DNA from: Pascua guehoae
Lineage: Eukaryota; Basidiomycota; Tremellomycetes; Trichosporonales; Trichosporonaceae
Direction: 5' to 3'
NCBI GenBank assembly: GCA_001600415.1
Contig: BCJX01000009.1
Location: 1,241,925-1,305,924 of the forward strand
Length of the DNA stretch: 64,000 bases
A program made the position numbers and the translations under genes. Of this stretch, positions 11,746 to 23,693 are shown piece by piece. The notes beneath the pieces are model-generated. The model had not been told where the DNA came from and made no database searches. It saw only the letters and a program-made list of their open reading frames with translations. Numbering within the stretch: the stretch's first letter is position 1; every line of letters starts with the position of its first letter.

Positions 11746-13535
11746 CTAGAGGCTCATGGTGTACGGGTTAAAGGTGGGGTTGGCTTGGGTGGGGGTTGCA
11801 TAGTCGTTGTCGGTGCGCGTGCCGTTGACGGCGACGCTGGGTGCAGGCTTGCGGCCGTACGAGTCGAGCTGGTACTGGCCGGCGACGCCGTTGTTGGCCG
11901 AGGGCCATGACGACGTCGGGTACCCAAAGCGCTTGTCGGTGGGCGAGCCACCGGAAGACACAGTGTTGGCAGTGGTCGGGCGGGTATCGGACCCCGACCA
12001 CGTCGGCGCGCTCGTCAGAAACGAGCTAGCCGACCCGCGGTGGCCAAAAGGGTCATTCATGTTGGACGAGGGGACAGACGAGGCAGAGTACGGCATGTTC
12101 GAGTACACGTCTTCGCCGTGCGAAAGGCGCGCCGCGTTCCACGCCTGCGAGTATGGCGCGTCGCTAGGCGGCGCCGTCTGGGGGTAGTCACCCGAAGAGA
12201 GCGAGCCAGTGTTGACAGAGACGTGGTGCTGCTGGGCGGCCGCAGCGGCCTGGGCAGCATACTCCTTCTGTGTGGCGACCGCAGCCTCCTCGCGCTTTTT
12301 CCTGCGCCACTCCTTGCGCATCTCCTTGAACTCTGTGAACGTGTTAATATTTGAGGCGCATGCATGCAGCTGTCGAACACTCACGAGCAGGAAGACGCTT
12401 CTCGCCGTGCTTCTGCATGGCAACGTGGGCATTGAGGTGGTTGAGCGTGCCGTACGCCTTGTCGCAGCCCTTCCACTCGCACGGGTAGATGCGCTCAATC
12501 TCGTCGTAACGGCGGCGCTGGCGCTTCTTGGGAGCGGGTCCAGCGAGCGAGACAAACTGGAGCTCGTTGCTTTCCGAAGCCGTCGGAGGGGGTGGCATAC
12601 CAACAGGCAGGTAACGGCCGGCGGCCTGGTCAAACGAGCCGTAGCGAGTAGGGAAGCCGCCGACGACAGGGCTGACAGAAGAGTAGGGACCAGGAACCGA
12701 CCCGTAGCCAGATTGGCTCACAAGAGTGCGTGCACTGGGAAGGGTAACGTTGCTTCCGAGGTGGGTCGGGTAGCTTGGAAGACCATCACTGGTCTGAGGG
12801 CGGTTTACCATCTGGCGATTCAGGCCATTGGCGTATGTGTAACCAGTGGGGACACTGCTGTTGTTCGAGTGCGTGTTGTAGCCGACCGACGACTGCCACG
12901 TGCTGTTGGACGTGCTGTTGTTGTCCGTCACATAGTGTGGGTCGACGGGTGCCTGAGATGGGACATTGTCTGCCGAGGAAGGAGCCGCAAACGGGTTCGA
13001 GAAGCGCGAATCTTGGACATCGTCACGCTTTTTGGCGCTGCTGCAGAGGGTTAGTCGTGGTGGGCTCGCTGCGGAATGGAGAATCAACTGACCCGTTGGC
13101 AGTGACAGAGTATGACGACGTATGTCCGCTCGACTGGTTTCCGACGGAGAAGACGCCGTTGACGGTGGACGAGGTATCAGACGACATGGTGGAGGGTCGG
13201 GGGTCGTATGGGTAGTGTGGGGGTTTGAATGCAAACTGTGTTGGGGATGACTTTGAGACGCTTGGGTCGTATTGGCTGAGAATAGACATCGAGTTGGGTC
13301 GCGTTTGGTCGAACGGGGTCGACGGTAGTGACTGACCCGCCGGGGAAGGGTACTCGGAGTCGAAGTGCGAGTAGGAAGGGTACGCGACGGTCGGATCGAT
13401 CGAAGCGTCTGGCGAGAGGTGGCAGAGGCTTGTAAACTCAGAGTTGAGCTTGTCTTGGTCGGATGGAGCAAGGCAGGCACGAGTGAGCAGGTTGTGAGAG
13501 TTGTCGAACAGTCTTGATGTCTCTTGAACGAGCAT
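11746..13535 (-). CDS. C2H2 zinc-finger transcription factor, Con7-like
   Basis: Predicted DNA-binding regulator of 561 residues. Exons are 13093-13535, 12385-13040 and 11746-12332; introns of 52 bp each (GTCAGT and GTGAGT donors) keep phase. A single C2H2 finger of spacing C-x4-C-x12-H-x5-H (about residues 335-360) reads YPCEWKGCDKAYGTLNHLNA, preceded by the basic KKRQRRRYDEIERI and followed by FKEMRKEWRRKKREE, a basic coiled segment. That combination is the signature I associate with Con7-type factors, known in filamentous fungi for control of morphogenesis and cell-wall genes; the function here is inferred. The rest is Ser/Asn/Pro-rich and probably disordered. I start at 13535 (MLVQETSRLF); an upstream in-frame ATG at 13589 would add 18 residues. 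The minus-strand leader is a long CT tract (13560-13640). Confidence 0.85.
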
Positions 13536-13559
13536 ACAGTGGGGTGGGGAGGAAACAAG

Positions 13560-13640
13560 TGACGACAAGAGAGAAACCGGGGGGGGCAACGAAGGGAAGG
13601 AAGGAAGGGAAGGAAAGAAGGAAGGAAGGGAAGGCCGACT
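13560..13640. repeat. Purine tract (GGAA/GAAG repeats) in the CON7-like leader
   Basis: Runs of GGAAGGAA and GAAGG on the plus strand; on the transcribed strand of the CON7-like gene this is a CT-rich leader. Such pyrimidine-rich leaders recur upstream of several genes in this window (eIF4E, RGD1-like). Confidence 0.7.
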
Positions 13641-16353
13641 AGGTGTTGCTTTGGTGGTCCGTGGTCGTCCGGATGCGTCTGTGCACCACGTCTAACAAGA
13701 GACTAGAAGAGCAAGACAAAAAGTCGGGGGGGGGGCTGCTCGCGAGTAGCCGCAGCAGAGTGCGTGCGCTGGTGGTAATGACGACGGATGCGGTGTCCAC
13801 TAGCGTCCAATAGATTGATCGGGATCGGCGCACAGACGATATAGCGTCGCGCGCGTCCAAAGAGAGGGGGTCGTGTCGCAGTGAGTGAGTGAGGCGGGAC
13901 CGAAGGGGGNGGGGGGGCGCGGCGCGTACGACGTCGGTCGGGCCAGGCGGGAGGGATGTGCGTAGGTTTGTCGCTCGATTTGGGCGACACGGGGACAAGA
14001 AACAAGCAAAGAGACACAAGCTACGAGCAGAGGTGTGTGCACGGGGTAGTAATCTGATCGCGTCCAATGTCAGCGCTGATCTTGTTGATTCTGCTGTCCG
14101 TCCGCGATCACAAGTGGGTTGCGCATCGCGCATTGCCCACTGCCCATCGCACAATCGGCGCACGGTGACATGCGATCAGTGACTTACAGGCTAGAGGCTG
14201 GGTAGAGATTTGGTGGTGCGCGTGGTGTGTGCGAGGAATGTGGAGACGTGCTGAATCACAAGTTAGTCGAGTGCTCTTCGTTCGTTATAATGTGTGTGTA
14301 ACCGCGAAGACGTGTGGCTGATTGGCGTTCGAGGTGAGGGGAAAGGGGGGCACAAGGCGTCGCGGCGACTCACTCACCAGTTATAAACCTGGTTTGGCTA
14401 TTGAGATGCAATCGAGAGGTGGGCAGCGAAACAAGACACAGCCCAGAGGTTCAGCAGGACAAGATGCAATGGAAATCGGCCGGTGGATGGCGGTGGGGGG
14501 TGGGGGGGGTTGATGAAGGGAAAACAGGCAACGCAGGGGTTGACGAGGTGGCGACAGGCAATAAGAGAGCAAACCCTTTACCGGATAGCAACTACCTAGG
14601 ACGCGGAAACGGCTGGTGGGGTAGTGGAGTCGGTGGCTGAGGTGGTGGCTGAGGTGGCTGATGCGCGCGCGTGTTTCGTGCGGAAATGCGGAGGTGGGAG
14701 AACGATTTCGAGAGAAGGAAATCGTGTGGTGACAGAAGGGTTATACTGTGGTCCGGGGCGGCCGAGGGGCGGCGAAGGACGGGTACAGTACGGGTGGGTG
14801 TAGTGTGTGGTGTGGGTGTGTGGACCCGGGTGGAGGCCGACAAAGCAAGGACCAAGGGAGAATGACCCAAGACAAGGGGAGGCGAGGGGTCGGATGGCGC
14901 TCCCAAGTGGCGGCTTGGTCGAGGATGACCTGTATGAAGGCACAGGAAACAGGGTTTGAGGAACGCAACGAGGCGGTTTACCCAACTTGCGGGGTGCAAT
15001 GCGGGGTGGGTGACGGCCGAGGGGAGCAGCCGACGGGTCGACGGGGTCGTACGGGGTATGGGACAGACCCTGTTGTCGACGCAAAAAAAAAAATCAAGGA
15101 ACGACGAGGGTAGAACCTGCACAGATGTACTGTTTCTCTCGGAATGATGACGAAACCGGGAAACAGTCCTCCTTCTGGTGACAAGGTTGGGAACCGATGG
15201 CCGTGGACCGATGTCTGAAATACGGACACCGAGGTGCGCGTTTCGAGACTGGTAACGGTGGCCCGTCGTTACGTGACAAGGGGATGGAGAAGGAGTAGGA
15301 GGGGATGGGAGTGTCTGTCAAAGTGGGTGGGTGAAGTGTTGTTGCAGTGTTGGAATATAAAGCAACACACTCGACAGAGTGAGCGGGGGGGGGGATGAAG
15401 GGGCGATTGGAAGAAAGGGGAGCGAGATATGAATGATCTCAGGGGGAGGCGGCAGGCTGAGCCTGTCGAGATGGCGGCAGAGCAGCCTCACATGGGGTAG
15501 ACAACAAAGGTATACCGCGGACGCGTGCGGCGACAGTGGTGGTGTGAGGCACATGCCCGATTACAGGCAGGAGAGCGATCAATGGCAAAGGGGGTCGCAG
15601 GTGTTGTGCCTCGGCAAGCAAACGGCGGCGGATGCCGGTGTGCCGGAAATGCCCCAGGACGCATGCAGAATGTCATGGAGAGGAAGAGGGGAGTGCGGCG
15701 TGCGGCGCGGCATTTGCAGCCTGCAGCCGATAGACAGAGAGTGAACGTCGTACCCACCTAGCCACCTACTCGGTGAGTGAGATGGTCTGTCCCTGGCCGT
15801 CATCACGAGGGGGGCGTTTCTTTGTCAATGGCGTTATCTGGGTTTGATCTCTCTCTCTGTGTCTCTGTCTCTTTTTTTTTTTCCTTGCCTAAACTCAGGT
15901 GTGCCTTAAACGGACAACGACTCTCCCTCTCTCTCTCTCTCTCTCTCTGACTCTACTCTTGTCCACTGTGCCGTGTTGACCCTCACTGGGCCAGCTGATG
16001 GCAGGCCAAAGCCCTGAATGTCGCCTCCCCCTGCCCCTTCGTGCCTTGGCGTTGGATTCTGTCTACATCGGCGCCGCCCTCTCTCTCTGTGCTGGTCCCT
16101 TTGCCCCGCAATTGTGCCCATGCCGGCGCCGGGAATAGTGCTATTTGAGATACCGTCCCTCTGGTGCAATGCCACTACTGTGTTTTTTTTTTTGCATACC
16201 ATACCCCTAAGGATCACAAGTTTATCCACGTCACTAGTCCACCCTGTCCTCGTATTGACCCGCATCCGAGAGTTGAGTAGCGTGGATGGTGGACGTGTGG
16301 ACAAGACGTTTGAGGGGGGGGGGGGGGGGCGGGGGGGGGGGGGGGGGGGGAGA

Positions 16354-16395
<42 letters not shown>

Positions 16396-16399
16396 GCAG
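13641..16399. other. Upstream region of the CON7-like gene, no gene recognised
   Basis: G-rich on the plus strand, with many overlapping short open frames that are low-complexity. A good donor-like GTAAGT on the minus strand near 14189 could belong to an untranslated leader intron of the CON7-like gene, but that is not provable here. It holds a CT dinucleotide run (about 15918-15950) and one isolated N at 13910. Confidence 0.5.
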
Positions 16400-16624
16400 N
16401 NNNNNNNNNNNNNNNNNNNNNNNNNNNNNNNNNNNNNNNNNNNNNNNNNNNNNNNNNNNNNNNNNNNNNNNNNNNNNNNNNNNNNNNNNNNNNNNNNNNN
16501 NNNNNNNNNNNNNNNNNNNNNNNNNNNNNNNNNNNNNNNNNNNNNNNNNNNNNNNNNNNNNNNNNNNNNNNNNNNNNNNNNNNNNNNNNNNNNNNNNNNN
16601 NNNNNNNNNNNNNNGGGGGGGGGG
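16313..16624. other. Assembly gap flanked by long G homopolymers
   Basis: About 80 bases of almost pure G lead into Ns at 16400-16614 (215 positions), and another G run of 11 follows. The gap size may be an estimate. Open frames through it (polyglycine or polyproline) are meaningless. Confidence 0.95.
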
Positions 16625-18236
16625 GAAGGCATTGCCAGGAGGGGTTGAGAGTTTGTGGTGAGTGTGTGGTGGTTGGGTGCAGTCCGGCAACGTGTGCCGC
16701 TGCCGTTTCAGCCTAATGGGGCTGTTTTCAAGGGATCTGATTGGGCTTGGGAATTTACCTTCCTCTTATGGTTAGTCTAGTAAACTCTAGTCATTGGGGA
16801 CCCACGATACAGACACAGACACAGACATGGACATGGGTGGTTCCTTGTCCAAACCCTGAATCCCGCTTATTTGTCTCCCCTTGCCTCTCCGTCATGCAAA
16901 TGCTGCTGCTGCTTTCCGCTTTGCTCGACCTCGGCCGATACGGCGCCTCCCGGTAGGTGGTGCACATGTGCACATGTGGATGCATGCTGCATCTTTCACA
17001 ACAGGAAGCGATGATGGAACCCATGAAATGATTTGTGTCAGCCAATGCAGGAATGTAATAGAAACATGTCCAATCCAACCCTGCATTTGAACCCTGGCAG
17101 GCAGCTGTCCCATGCAAAGAGCGGGAGCCAAGAGCAGACAGCATGATCGCATCCGGCGGCTGCTTGCAAGCTGGCTATGTGTCCCTGTGGGCCTTGTGGC
17201 GCTGCTTTGACAGTCAATTCTGTCCGCCTCCTGATCTCCTGATCTCCCTACTCCCTACGAGGGCCATCGCCAAAGAAAAAAATGAGCAGCACAGTGAGTA
17301 GCCAACCGGCAGCCACTGTGCCATCGCATACCAATGACTGTAACCAGTCATCACGTCAGATTCCCAATCGCCACCCACACCGCGTCACTCTCATGCGCTC
17401 ATGCAATGTGACCCCTTGGCTTACCCTCGATGCATGCGATGCGAGCCGCAAATAGGATGACGAGTAAGGATTGAACGCTCATGTACAGTATCGGCGCCGG
17501 CCCCGTCGTTTCTCCGCCCCGCTTCCGCGCGTGACCGGCGTAAAACAGGTGACTTGCAGACCCTTGTTGCGGTGCAGGCGTTGCGTAAAGCATACATCAC
17601 GGGGTAGTGGCACCCATGCGCTGCCAGCTGCCAAGGCTGTGTCTTGTCGATTCTTTGTCTCGGGCATTCCGCTCAAAGACTGCAGATTGGATTAGGAACC
17701 ACGTGAGCAAACTGTGCTGTCCACGCTGCGGTCGCACCGCCAAGCGCTCAGAGCAAAAAGCATCACACAGGCATGCATCATGCACGACGACCACCATCAA
17801 GAGTGTGGCAGATCGGCAGCAGCGCTAAGCTCAAGCTCAAGCTATGTGCTGCAAAGCATGCTGTCAGACCTTTCGACGCGCGCAGTTTCGCCGCAGCAGC
17901 CACAGCCACAGCCACCGCCGGCGCCGCCCCCGGATCTGCCATGGGTGGTGGCAGTCTCGTTTTTGGACCCACAGCCACCAGTCACTGCAACCCTGTTCTA
18001 GAAATCTGATACGCTCGCTGTCACATCTCGTCCACGATGCCAGTCGGGTCCTCGTTGGTGCAGGGTCACAGCGACCTGTTGCGCGGAGGTTTTCCAGGGA
18101 CAAAAACACGACTAGCATGACTTGCGACGCTTGCCTTGCATTGCGCCTTTGGGACCTTGGCGTCTGTGATCGTGACGATGCGGTATGTGGCCATGACCCG
18201 TCCACGTCCATCGGTCCTCGCATGACTGGCTTTTTT

Positions 18237-18275
18237 CGAAGCCGAAACCCCGCGATAGAATGGGTTTCGGCTTCG
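18237..18275. repeat. Perfect 14-bp inverted repeat with 11-nt loop
   Basis: CGAAGCCGAAACCC at 18237-18250 and its exact reverse complement at 18262-18275, separated by 11 bases and preceded by six T. The RNA of either strand would form a strong GC-rich hairpin. Function unknown. Confidence 0.85.
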
Positions 18276-21099
18276 CAGCCACCACAGCAGCCACAGCCAA
18301 GTTGCTATATTTCCGGCGCGGACACACTATGCGCACACACCCCAGCTCACGCTGCTGGAAACGGAAAGCTGGCTGGCGCGCATCGGGACGTTTTGCATAC
18401 CGCTCACAGGCTGCCTCTCAAAGACAAACTCAGAGTTATGCTCTCTGACGTGTCCCACTCTGAAGCGGGTCCACTTCAGCGACGGGTAAACTCTGTACTG
18501 CGTTTTATTAACTCTCTGACACTGCTGTCGATTGCATTCGATTGAGCGTGCCTGGAAGCTTGTGTGGGTGCTGACAGTAGTGGTGGGCCTGCCATTGATC
18601 CTTTTCGTCTGCGGGACTGCCCTGTGGCGGTTCCCGAAGAGCCCTGCCTAACGATATCGGAGCGGGGGGACAGAGGTCGACACGTGGCGCGTGTGTTGGG
18701 GGGTCACAGCCCGAGTTGTGGGTTCAACATACCGAAGGATATGCATGGGTTGCAAGTAGTGGGATCTGAATGGCCTCGGAGGATCTGCAAGCAGATAAAC
18801 ACACGTGCTAGGTGAATGGTCTAGCCGCGCGTGAGGCCTTAGTTCATGGGTGCGTTGTGGAACAGAGGTGGTTGTGCTTGCCGCGGGCGGCTGGCTGTGC
18901 CAGTGCAGATGTAAAGGTGCAGATCATGTGGCGCTAAACGACAAGCGATGCAACACATTCCTCGACCCCACTGTTATCTTTGGGGCTAGAGGGCCCCCAA
19001 ATCTGCGGGACGCTCGAATGTTTCGGCAGCCGCGGCGGCACATAGTGCATAGTTGTCATTTAGCTTTGTGTACGGATATGTGGATGTGGGTTGTCGGGCT
19101 GCTTGTTCGGGCATGGCGCGATCACAACTCGCGCCCGGCCAGATCGACAGGCGTGGAACCACCCTACTGTCCGACAGTTGCGCAGTATACGCATGTATGT
19201 ACGTCAGATCGAGGAGGCATGGGAAACGCCAGCCCAACTGGGTATCCAAATCCTCCGTAGCGCGTTTCCTGCATCACGAGTGGCGCCACACTCTGTGCTA
19301 AAGCATGTGGCAGCACTAACTCAGATCAAGGGACAAGACAGACAACTACTACTTGTCAAAAGTGAGGAAAGCCAACTCGGGGCCGCACAGTGCGCGCGCC
19401 CGTACCCTTGGCACTTGGCAGAGGTTTGTTGTTGGTTGTTTGATTGCTTGGCCCGGGATAACCAACCTCGAACGTGACGTGACATGGCAAATGTTGTGTC
19501 AGGGAGGACGAGAGCCACATGTGTCGCAATAGCCACACGGGTGGGGATTGCATTGGGGAAGTCACAGGATAAACTGCTGGGGTAATCCTGTGAACAAAAG
19601 GCTCGCTCACTGATCACTGACCGAGGACGGGGAGCGAGCAGCGAGCGGATGTGGCCGTCTACAAACACCAGAGCTGCATGGACCCAAAAGAGTGGATACA
19701 GTTTCAGACGTGGCTACTGTAGTACATCATCACTTGCACACTCGATAGTGGATTCAGAAGGTATTCAAGCCCTCCCGGGCCGTTCCAACTAGAAAAATAA
19801 TAATATTCCAACCTCACCCGCGACACCCGCCGAGCTATCCACAACTAGATGCGACCTAGATACCCAAACATTTGACCCGCCAACCCCACCCGTCGACCTA
19901 GTGGTCATGGTGACGAGGTGCAACGTAAACGTACCGCTAATTCGGGTCAGGGGCCTGGTCAACGTGCGCTAACGTGGGTACCAGATCGGGGCGGGCAGAC
20001 TATAACAAAAAGAGTACGACAAGGCATGTACCACTAGTCGGTCAGGGCAACATGCTACCTGACTTTGCCGCATTTAGTGTGCACATTGGGGGTGCTGGAA
20101 TCATGGTCTAGTACTGTTTTTCCAATGGCTGGAATCACGACGTCACGTTCGGAACATGATGATAGCCGGACGGAGCTGTGGGTTGTAGGTGGTGTGGTTG
20201 TGGAAAGGCGAGTGGGAGGTTGACGGGGGGGAAAGGGGCAGTGTCGACGGGGATACCCGACGATGACAGAGTGTTGCTGAAGGGGGTGCTTTGCATACGT
20301 GGGAAAATATCCACACACTGCTGCATGGGCGCTCATTGTGCATGGACGGAGTACCGAGGTGATGTACATTTTCTTATTCTTTCTCAACAAAGGGGGGAGG
20401 GGGGCGAGGGACTGCTAGGGAGCATTGGTGAGCATGCGGACCACCGTCTCACTCTCGCCACTCATTCTTGACTCGGAACTGCGAGGATTGAATCCGCGGA
20501 ATCTGCGACCAGATTGTGATCGAAACGGCGTGCAACATGCTCTAGATTGGTACGTATCACCAGTCGCGCCCTAGGTTATGCACAGCAGGGGGCATGTTGA
20601 AAATACGGGCCCAATACACATTCGCCTGGCTGGATGTCTCAGTGGAATTCAATTCCTGTCATTGTTCTCGTCAAACACGTCCGGAAGCGTCTTTGGCTTG
20701 TCTAACTCACAATTAATTCAAGCAAGCCAGAGTCACGATGCCAGGTCGAGATCTCATCGAGCCCCAGATCGCCGATTTTTCCGATAGTCGGCTGCTGTTT
20801 GTCGACAACCGCGGCAAAACGGTACGGCGAACACGGTGTTTGCGCCGTGAACACAACCGTGAACGCGACTGTGAGCGGCACTTGCCGCTGCATGCGCCGC
20901 ACACAACTGTGTGCTGTCACCCGAGTGAGTGTTGTTACCGTGTGGGCGTCGTCGCAATGAAGAAAGGGGTTGCAGAAAACAATCATGCAAGTGCACTTGA
21001 CTGGGGAGACGTTTGCGAGCTATGAGGGAGCTGACTCCATCCAAACGGACCTAACGTCCAGCCAGAACAACCAAGACTAACCCCAGACTTGTCCAAATA

Positions 21100-21620
21100 A
21101 TGTCTTCTGGACGGTGCTATACCCCGCAGTATAAAGACAACTAATGGCCATGCATAAGTTATTGAACAAGGCTGGTGGCCCCGCAGAGTAGCGCCCGACT
21201 CGAGTCTATCCCGCACCAAAAAAACAACCACCACAATGGACCACGATGGTCAAAGAAAAATATTCTGGACCACATCCCCGCATCATACAGATGACTAACG
21301 GTAGTGAAAAGACTATTTTCTGGACCACACCCCGCAGTGTATAGACCACTAACGATTAACGTACAATGATAACGACAGGCTACCTTCTGGGCCGTGGCCT
21401 ACTGCACAAAGAGGACTACCGCAGGAGCACTTCTTCTGGAGTATGGTCAGTGGCCCCACACAGTAGCGCACAGTCCAACAGCATCCTTCACTCACCAAAA
21501 AAAAAAGCATCCACAGTGGCCGAAGAACGTGTTCTAGACCATACCACAGAGCCCAAAGACGACTAACGATTGTACTCTGGCCCACACCCCTCAGCGTAAA
21601 GACGACTAATCCACCGGGGT
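21100..21620. repeat. Array of diverged ~40-bp repeats in a lower-GC region
   Basis: About seven copies of a block resembling TTCTGGACCACACCCCGCAG, then GTAAAGACGACTAACG, at about 21103, 21261, 21316, 21383, 21431, 21530 and 21572. A longer block (GTGGCCCC, AGTAGCGC, CACCAAAAAAA, CCAC) recurs at about 21173 and 21448, and in part near 21750, giving a higher-order period of about 275-300 bp. Confidence 0.7.
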
Positions 21621-22524
21621 AAATAATACAGTACTAACCATGGCAGTCGCTAGTTATCGGCCAGACCATCGGCGATGAGGGACGACAGCAGTATTTTCCA
21701 GACCGAAACGGCGGAAGCGATTGACTACCTCGCCACGTCACTTGTGAGAAATGGCCAGCAGACGCGGAAAGTAGCGCCCAGACCAGCGTCTTACATACAC
21801 ACCCAAATGCGACCAGAACAATACGACCATCTACACCATAGAATCACCCCCTATATCTACGCAGAATCAGACGAGCCATCATAGCATATGTATCATACTT
21901 TACAAGATTGTTTGCGTGCGAGGCTTTGGCTTGAATATTTCCAGGAGGATCACAGTGACCGTCCAAAAGGTCGGGACACCCACTGCGTTGTGCCACACGC
22001 ATACCATGGGCCTTTGGCCATCTCGCAGGCCAGAAGATCCGACGCGTTGGACCAAGCATCCATGAGGCTTCCTTGGAGGCAGTCGCAACCCTTGGTCGCC
22101 AAGTGTATGCTTTGTTGAAGTAAAAGCGATATGGGGTCCATAAGACCCCAAACGCTACATTGCAACAGTGCCGCACGCCATGGTGCTGCTCGCCAGAGTG
22201 TGGCCGAGTGGGTGGACAAACGAGTGATGAAGGTCGACCAAAACAGAGAACGAAACACAAAAGCACACCCAGCTTGGCGCCTCGTGTAATGCGGAATGTC
22301 CATGACGGGCTGACGTAAGCCGTCCTCGGTGACGTCAGCACTGGCATGTGTGTCTTCTCGATTTCCGACACCGGGTTCCGATACGGGCATGCACCCCATC
22401 TGCTCTCCGTACTACTACTACAAACTGCATGCACAACTCCATGCTCTAGCCTAGTCGACATCCATCCGACGTTCTTGACATCAACAGCAACCACCACCAG
22501 CTCACCACCTCGCCACCATCCACA

Positions 22525-23285
22525 ATGGCCACCTCCGCAAACCCAACACTCGCCTCGCGGCTCACGCCCCACAACCAAGTCGTCGCACACACGGCCCTCA
22601 AGCTCGCCCAGGTCGTGGCCATGGTCGTGCCCCCCGGCTATGTCGCGTACACTCTCGCGCGGCGGGGGAAGGGCGCGCCGCCCCTGAGCGTCTCGCGCCT
22701 CATGCGGGTGACGACGGCGAGTGTCGCTGTCGGCGCCGTCGTGGGTGGGGGCGCGGGGTACTGGCGGGTGCGGGGCGAGAGCGACGAGGTGGTCAGGGGG
22801 CGGTGTGAGAGGCTGGTGAGTGCGGGTGCTGGGTGTGTGGGGTGTGGGTTGGGCCGTGCTGCGTGCTGTGCTGTGTGGTGTGCCGCGTGGTGTGCTGTGT
22901 GGTGTGCTGTGTGGTGTTTCGTTTACTTGGTGTGGCGCGCTATGCGCCTTGTGTTATTCCACCACCCCAGCCCACCCCTTGACTACTCACCCCCCATCCG
23001 CGTCCCAGTGCACCCAGCTCGCCCTGCACGGCCCAAACGTACACTGACACGGCGCAGAAGAGCAACGCCAGCCAGGTGCGCAGCGACGACTACTCTATCA
23101 TCGGGGCGTTTCTCGGCGCCCTCCTCGGCCCCGCCATCTTGCTCAAGCGCGCTCCGTTCCCGGCGCTCGTGCTCGGCGGCGCCAGTATCGGCCTCGGCGC
23201 GGGCGTGTGGACGCATCTCATCCGGGCGTTGACGAGGGGCGAGGACGTCAAGCCTGATGCCATGGTGCGTACTCTGGGCATGTGA
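22525..23285 (+). CDS. Small hypothetical membrane protein
   Basis: Conserved-looking but unassigned protein of 172 residues. Exons are 22525-22815 and 23058-23285; the intron has GTGAGT, a CACTGAC branch point and GCAG acceptor, and the join is phase 0. The start ATG sits in a good context (CACAATGG). Four short hydrophobic Gly/Ala-rich segments are visible at about residues 28-46, 57-75, 109-127 and 133-150, separated by basic loops, so an inner organelle membrane is plausible. The 242-bp intron contains GTGCTGTGTG repeats. The 3' end is uncertain. A GTGCGT donor follows ATG at 23264 and a good acceptor ends at 23507; using them would replace the last six codons by a 19-residue tail (TAELKSVATDVG...) ending at 23567. 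No function is proposed. Confidence 0.75.
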
Positions 23286-23578
23286 GGGGGGCATGGCAGC
23301 ACGAGACAAGGTTTGGTAGTGCGGGGGTCCAGGATTCAACGCTGAGCGGGTGGACTGTGCTTGTGCGGGTGCGGGCGTGTTCGTGCGCCCGGGGGGGGGG
23401 TTGGTGGGAGGGAAGCAAGTCCTGCGACCTTTGGGCGGCCCAAGACGAGACGGATCTGTTGTCCTCTCAAGAAGGCTGTGGAGCAGCGTGAATGGAGCTG
23501 ACGGCAGACGGCGGAGCTGAAATCGGTCGCCACGGACGTAGGCCTGATGGGGCGGGGAACAAAGTAGACTATGACTTT

Positions 23579-23693
23579 GGCTACTAGAACACCACTTTCA
23601 CCACGAGACTACTACACTGGCTACTACAACACCACTTTTTCACCACGAGACCACTACACTGGCTACTACTACACCACTTTTTCACCACCAAGG
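23579..23693. repeat. ~41-bp tandem repeat, about 3 copies
   Basis: Three near-identical copies of GGCTACTACAACACCACTTT followed by TTCACCACGAGACCACTACACT, starting near 23579, 23619 and 23661. It lies just past the membrane-protein gene. Confidence 0.8.

Larger units (their letters stand above)
16625..22524. other. Gene-poor region
   Basis: About 5.9 kb in which I recognise no protein or RNA gene. GC content visibly drops between about 19.7 and 22.4 kb. It holds a perfect inverted repeat (18237-18275) and a diverged repeat array (21100-21620). Open frames up to about 230 codons exist but overlap in several frames and lack the codon bias of the genes nearby. Confidence 0.5.

Noticed and set aside
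16018..16716. Frames coding polyglycine/polyproline across the Ns
   Set aside because: Produced by G homopolymers and undefined bases.
17844..18545. 233-codon plus-strand open frame
   Set aside because: Begins in CAGCCA-type low complexity, runs through the hairpin, lacks local codon bias and any recognisable motif.
18661..18760. GTTCAACA motif near 18720 considered as a tRNA T loop
   Set aside because: No cloverleaf arms could be built around it.
20450..20580. Possible minus-strand tRNA-like segment with GATTCAATCC
   Set aside because: The T stem does not pair over five bases and no acceptor stem could be formed.
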